Below the pieces are notes generated by a model. That model did not search any database. It worked only from the letters and a program-made list of their open reading frames with translations, and was not told the DNA's origin. A stretch of DNA of 19,667 nucleotides from positions 1-19,667 of the forward strand of contig CAZHNG010000097.1 in assembly GCA_964533785.1 (NCBI GenBank), read 5' to 3'. The position numbers and the translations under genes were made by a program. The stretch is from JANQRV01 sp964533785. GTDB taxonomy: Bacteria; Bacteroidota; Bacteroidia; Chitinophagales; Saprospiraceae. Below are positions 16,314-19,667 of the stretch, piece by piece. Position 1 is the stretch's first letter. Each line of letters opens with the position of its first letter.

Positions 16314-16335
16314 TGATTGGATTGTTTTGTATTTA

Positions 16336-16426
16336 GACGCTAGACGCTAGACGCTAGACGCTAGACGCTAGACGCTAGACGCTAGACGTTAGACGTTAGA
16401 TGCTAGATGCTAGACGCTATACGCTA
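16336..16426. repeat. 7-nt tandem array, unit GACGCTA (13 units)
   Basis: Seven perfect GACGCTA units are followed by two GACGTTA, two GATGCTA, one GACGCTA and a final TACGCTA, then AATGTATTGAGC. Variation is C/T except in the last unit. The array starts 23 nt after the MFS stop codon. An isolated GACGCTA occurs again near 16559. A shorter array of the same family is at 8714-8762. Confidence 0.9.
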
Positions 16427-16461
16427 AATGTATTGAGCTCAAAGCTTGGGACAATTTTAAT

Positions 16462-16517
16462 CACCACAAAGAACGCGAAGTTTTTATTCTTAGCGTTTCT
16501 TCGTGGTCTTTGCGGTG
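16462..16517. repeat. 19-bp inverted repeat of the CACCACAAAG type
   Basis: The arm 16462-16480 (CACCACAAAGAACGCGAAG) pairs with 16499-16517 at 16 of 19 positions across an 18-nt spacer. It sits between the convergent MFS and surface-protein genes and could end transcription from either side. Similar CACAAAG...CTTTGTG hairpins are familiar dispersed repeats in Bacteroidota (recollection). Confidence 0.6.
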
Positions 16518-16604
16518 AGTAAAAACCTTTGACCCCATGGTTACACGACCGTTCAGCTAGACGCTAGTGCGTTTGGCTTCGAATAGTTGTAGAAAGATGG
16601 TTGT

Positions 16605-16621
16605 GGGGTTAGCTCAACCCC
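16605..16621. terminator. possible terminator hairpin between convergent genes
   Basis: GGGGTT (16605-16610) pairs perfectly with AACCCC (16616-16621) around a 5-nt loop, 36 nt beyond the stop of the minus-strand gene. A T-rich run (TTGAATTTT) follows on the plus strand; on the minus strand no T-run follows. The remainder of the 343-nt spacer 16314-16656 holds only the repeats listed and no gene. Confidence 0.4.
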
Positions 16622-16656
16622 TTGAATTTTATAACTTCATAACCAAATAAATAACC

Positions 16657-19600
16657 CTAATCCCTCAGATTTACCGCATTCTGCGTCATCACCCCTAAAT
16701 GGTTGCGGTGCATAATGGAGATATATCCAGTTTCGATCTCCAGACTTCCAAAATCTACTCCTTCACCACCATCAAGGTCCATCAGCATCCCATCATTGCG
16801 GAGCAAACAAGCACGTTGTGCGATGATACAAGCCGGGTCATTCGGATCTCTGATCTGCACCAACATCCAATCCACCATATTTGACGGATAGCTTGTCATT
16901 TGCTCGTTACCCAGGTAACTGAAGGCAGTGAGATCGTACGGTTGTGTCATAGGCACCATCCCATCGGAAGAAAGCAGGGTATTCATATCGCTACCGTTCC
17001 AGGGGCCCTGCAGCATGACTTTGGCGTTGACAATTATCGGATCATTGCTTTGCAGGCTATTCAGTTGGACGTTATCAAATATTCCGGTTGAGCTTACACC
17101 ATCATTACGGGAGGTGACTGCTAGACCTACCAATGCATTAGTCGGCATATCAACGGTAACATCGGTACCGATCTGTATCCAGGGCCCGTCGGCACTCACC
17201 GTAGAATAATATCCGGCGAAGCTATCGGCTAACCTCAATAGGCGGATATACTTGATATCAGTGTTTCCGCCGGTCCAACCATTGTTGTTAGTGTTGTTAT
17301 CAGGTGCGGTGGAGGTCGTTCTCCATAATAGGTCCACCTGGTTGTCCGGACGTACGGCAACCATAATATACGGCGCCTCGGCAGTAGTGGAAGCCCTGAA
17401 CATCACTCCTGCTTTTGCTTCCGTATCCGTATTGTCTAGTGATACGACCCGGGCGATGATTTCACCATATTTAAGATATGGGCGATAGATATACTGAAAT
17501 TCGTCTGTCGTTCCGCCAATGTCAACCCCTGCGCCTACGACGGTGTAGTCACCGGCAACGTGAACGGAAGAGCCGGCCGCACCAGTATCGCCAATATCAT
17601 TATTCTTAACGAAAATGCCTAAATCGGAGTATGTGGTATTAACCGTTATGGTTTCCGTGGCTACTACATTGGAAAAACCGTCATTCACCGTCAGGACAGC
17701 GTTGTAAGTACCGGGTTTATTATAGGTATGGGTAATGCCGGGAGTCGTGCTGTTTCTGATGGTCCCATCGCCAAAATTCCAGGTATAGGTAAGTGGATCG
17801 GTTTCCGGGTCAGTGGAGGCACTAGCGTCAAACAAGACCACTAAAGGACCGTTTCCTGCAGTCGGTGTAGCCGAAAGTGAAGCGGATGGTCTGGCATTGT
17901 TCAGTATGGTTACCGGTATTACTTCAGTATCCTCACAACCCTTATCATCAGTAATGGTCAGGGTAACTTCATAATTTCCGGGGTTGAGGTATTCATGACT
18001 TGGGTTAGTGCCGTTTGCCGTTCCTCCGTCACCGAAATCCCAGTTAAGGGTAACCGGATCGCCGTCAGGGTCATACGAATTGCTTGCATTAAAAGTAGTA
18101 GTTAATGGATATCCTCCGCTAGTGCTAGAAGCCGTAAATGTGGCAACCGGGGCATCGTTATCCAAAGAAGGCGGACTAATGACCACCTCGTCGATTAAAA
18201 TGGTCATGGATTCATCACCGTAGGTCTTTCTATTATTATATCCTCCGATTTTGAGGGAATGATTACCAGCTGCAACTTGAGTTAGATTGATCATAAACAT
18301 TTGCCAGCCCGTAGTCTGAGGACTTCCTCCGTTACCATCACCGTTGATTTGTACTAAGAAGTCATTTCCATTTTCCCCGTATAGAACGTCGTCAAAACTC
18401 ATTAAGGCCTGGCTGTATTCCTCACTTTCGTAATTTGCGGCCTTGGTTAAATTGTACTTGAAAGATATAGTTAGATCGCTCGGTTCTGATAGCGAGAAAT
18501 CGTATTCCCATCCGCCTGACATTTCATTGACCGTTGTGTTGTCTATTCCTCCTAATTCCACTTCTAGTCCTCCGCCTTCAAAACCACCATTGGCTAGATA
18601 AGACCCGACTGCGTAGCCAGGTTGATTGGTTCCTCTGAAAAGATCATCCTGGTAAGAAAGTCCGTCAGCTCCACTATCGAAATTAGCAACCAAAATCGGT
18701 TGAGCACCACATCCACTGATATCCTGGGGAATGTGGAATAAACGGGTACTCGGAACGATGTCTTTGGAAACACTGGGACTGGACCACCTCAATTCAATGA
18801 CCGCACCCCCTCCGTTTTCATAATATTCCAATTGTATGGAGACCATTTCTCCGGCGGTTAAAGTGATCGTGCCGGAGTCTTCGGTCGGTGCATGGTCCGT
18901 CCAATTATTAATGATAAGATCACCGTTAACCCATAATCGTACTCCATCGTCGGACAGGGTATAGAAGGTGTAGGTTTCTGAGTATTGGGGCTGTACCAGG
19001 CCGGTCCATCGAACGGAAAACTGATTGTTGCCAATCTGTGACGCATTAGGGCTTCCCGAACCCCATTGAAAATCGATGTCCGAATCAATTTGCGTAAATT
19101 TCTGTTGATTGAAAGTCATCCCGTCGTAATAATTACCCATCAGACCGGGTACCGGGTCAGGCATTGGCGTAGGAGGAATAGAGTTGATCCAGTCTTCAAT
19201 TAATTGCAAGCCAGGATCATCTGTTTTGTTTTTGGCCAATGGCGGCATGGCAATTCCTTCGGTTAGGGAATTCATGCGGTAATGGAGTAAGGATTGCCCT
19301 ACACTCTGGGGGTGGATATACACTGCTCCGGAAATTCCCAGGTTGTCAGCGGCGGCTCCATTGATCATGTTTTGCTGCACCAGCGGCGTCGTTATGCGGG
19401 CGTCAAAATTGGCGCGATTGCCGGAGGCCGGCTGGTGGCAATAACCACAGTTGACGTCAAAATAAGAACGCGCCCTGAACTCCAGGGAAGCATTGTCATC
19501 GTCCTTAGCTGCCAGAGTAAGAAAAGTAGGAGTATCCGCATCGGTAATGGTTTGATCTAAAATGCCTAGATAACTCAAAGTGACCAACTGGTTGGCGGTA

Positions 19601-19667
19601 ATACCGGTTTCGGCATAAGTAATAGCTTTGTTTAAATTTCTCGTTCTGGGGCCTAATACTCCACCTA
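16657..19667 (-). CDS. C-terminal part of a giant secreted cytochrome c/PA14/PKD multidomain protein (5' end outside window)
   Basis: The frame is open to the window edge, so only the last 1002 residues are seen; an apparent TTG start at 19587 is internal. In order: GPRTRNLN and a c-type haem site CGYCH (C73, C76, H77) with GIAMPP (Met140, possible distal ligand), residues 1-170, like the C-terminal half of SO2930-type dihaem proteins; a PA14 domain, 174-310; a carbohydrate-binding-like beta-sandwich, 323-497; two PKD domains, 505-588 and 595-676 (NWDFGDG, TWNFGDG); a concanavalin-like domain, 680-868; and a C-terminal module ending in HRNHLGVMT. It is probably an exported surface protein acting on or binding polysaccharide, with electron transfer through the haem (inference). 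It stops abruptly after NLRD, where I expect that module to continue. Confidence 0.8.
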   Translation of the reverse strand, partial: GGVLGPRTRNLNKAITYAETGITANQLVTLSYLGILDQTITDADTPTFLTLAAKDDDNASLEFRARSYFDVNCGYCHQPASGNRANFDARITTPLVQQNMINGAAADNLGISGAVYIHPQSVGQSLLHYRMNSLTEGIAMPPLAKNKTDDPGLQLIEDWINSIPPTPMPDPVPGLMGNYYDGMTFNQQKFTQIDSDIDFQWGSGSPNASQIGNNQFSVRWTGLVQPQYSETYTFYTLSDDGVRLWVNGDLIINNWTDHAPTEDSGTITLTAGEMVSIQLEYYENGGGAVIELRWSSPSVSKDIVPSTRLFHIPQDISGCGAQPILVANFDSGADGLSYQDDLFRGTNQPGYAVGSYLANGGFEGGGLEVELGGIDNTTVNEMSGGWEYDFSLSEPSDLTISFKYNLTKAANYESEEYSQALMSFDDVLYGENGNDFLVQINGDGNGGSPQTTGWQMFMINLTQVAAGNHSLKIGGYNNRKTYGDESMTILIDEVVISPPSLDNDAPVATFTASSTSGGYPLTTTFNASNSYDPDGDPVTLNWDFGDGGTANGTNPSHEYLNPGNYEVTLTITDDKGCEDTEVIPVTILNNARPSASLSATPTAGNGPLVVLFDASASTDPETDPLTYTWNFGDGTIRNSTTPGITHTYNKPGTYNAVLTVNDGFSNVVATETITVNTTYSDLGIFVKNNDIGDTGAAGSSVHVAGDYTVVGAGVDIGGTTDEFQYIYRPYLKYGEIIARVVSLDNTDTEAKAGVMFRASTTAEAPYIMVAVRPDNQVDLLWRTTSTAPDNNTNNNGWTGGNTDIKYIRLLRLADSFAGYYSTVSADGPWIQIGTDVTVDMPTNALVGLAVTSRNDGVSSTGIFDNVQLNSLQSNDPIIVNAKVMLQGPWNGSDMNTLLSSDGMVPMTQPYDLTAFSYLGNEQMTSYPSNMVDWMLVQIRDPNDPACIIAQRACLLRNDGMLMDLDGGEGVDFGSLEIETGYISIMHRNHLGVMTQNAVNLRD

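Noticed and set aside
16336..16426. Regularly repeated sequence considered as a CRISPR array
   Set aside because: The unit is 7 nt with no spacers, and no cas genes are nearby; it is a simple tandem repeat.
19585..19587. TTG as the start of the large minus-strand gene
   Set aside because: The frame stays open to the window edge with family-like sequence (GPRTRNLNKA), so the gene starts outside.

Overview
The window fits a member of the Bacteroidota, most likely a Saprospiria/Lewinella-type bacterium. This is a judgement from gene content and not from a marker gene. The signs are a C39-peptidase ABC exporter with an ISQGQ signature, a DUF6807 ('PmoA') lipoprotein, a very large cytochrome/PA14/PKD surface protein ending in a repeat module I associate with Saprospiraceae, weak Shine-Dalgarno sites, and many short dispersed repeats between genes. 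No rRNA, tRNA, CRISPR array or intact insertion sequence was seen.

Layout. 1-311 is a repeat-rich spacer. 312-1109 (+) is a GlpF-like aquaglyceroporin. It is followed by a 163-bp palindromic MITE-like element (1128-1290), a short possible remnant of an Rpn/PD-(D/E)XK-type gene, and a convergent DUF6807 lipoprotein (1378-2526, -). 2633-6305 (+) is a two-gene peptide exporter: a peptidase-ABC transporter and an HlyD-type adaptor, separated by an imperfect palindrome.

6439-12877 (+) is a co-oriented sugar catabolism cluster: GH88-family glycosidase, TIM-barrel sugar isomerase/epimerase-like protein, Gfo/Idh/MocA oxidoreductase, SDR oxidoreductase, small DUF3311-like membrane protein, and sodium:solute symporter. 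The pieces suggest import of a (probably acidic or unsaturated) glycoside by the symporter pair, cytoplasmic cleavage by GH88, and redox/isomerase processing of the released sugar. The exact substrate cannot be read from the sequence.

13042-16313 (+) encodes a single-chain fusion of a sucrose-phosphate-phosphatase-like HAD domain with an (alpha/alpha)6 glycosidase domain, followed by a YbjJ-like MFS transporter. 16314-16656 is a repeat-rich spacer. 16657-19667 (-) is the C-terminal 1002 residues of a giant secreted protein whose start lies outside the window.

The most unusual items are: the HAD-glycosidase fusion; the GH88/Gfo-Idh/TIM-barrel/SDR/SSS cluster as a possible uncharacterised uronide or 3-keto-glycoside route; the MITE-like palindrome; and 7-nt tandem arrays (GACGCTA and CATTGCT families), three of whose loci share the same right-hand flank, which suggests a mobile or expanding intergenic element. 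I did not find convincing evidence for a wholly new defence or genetic system.
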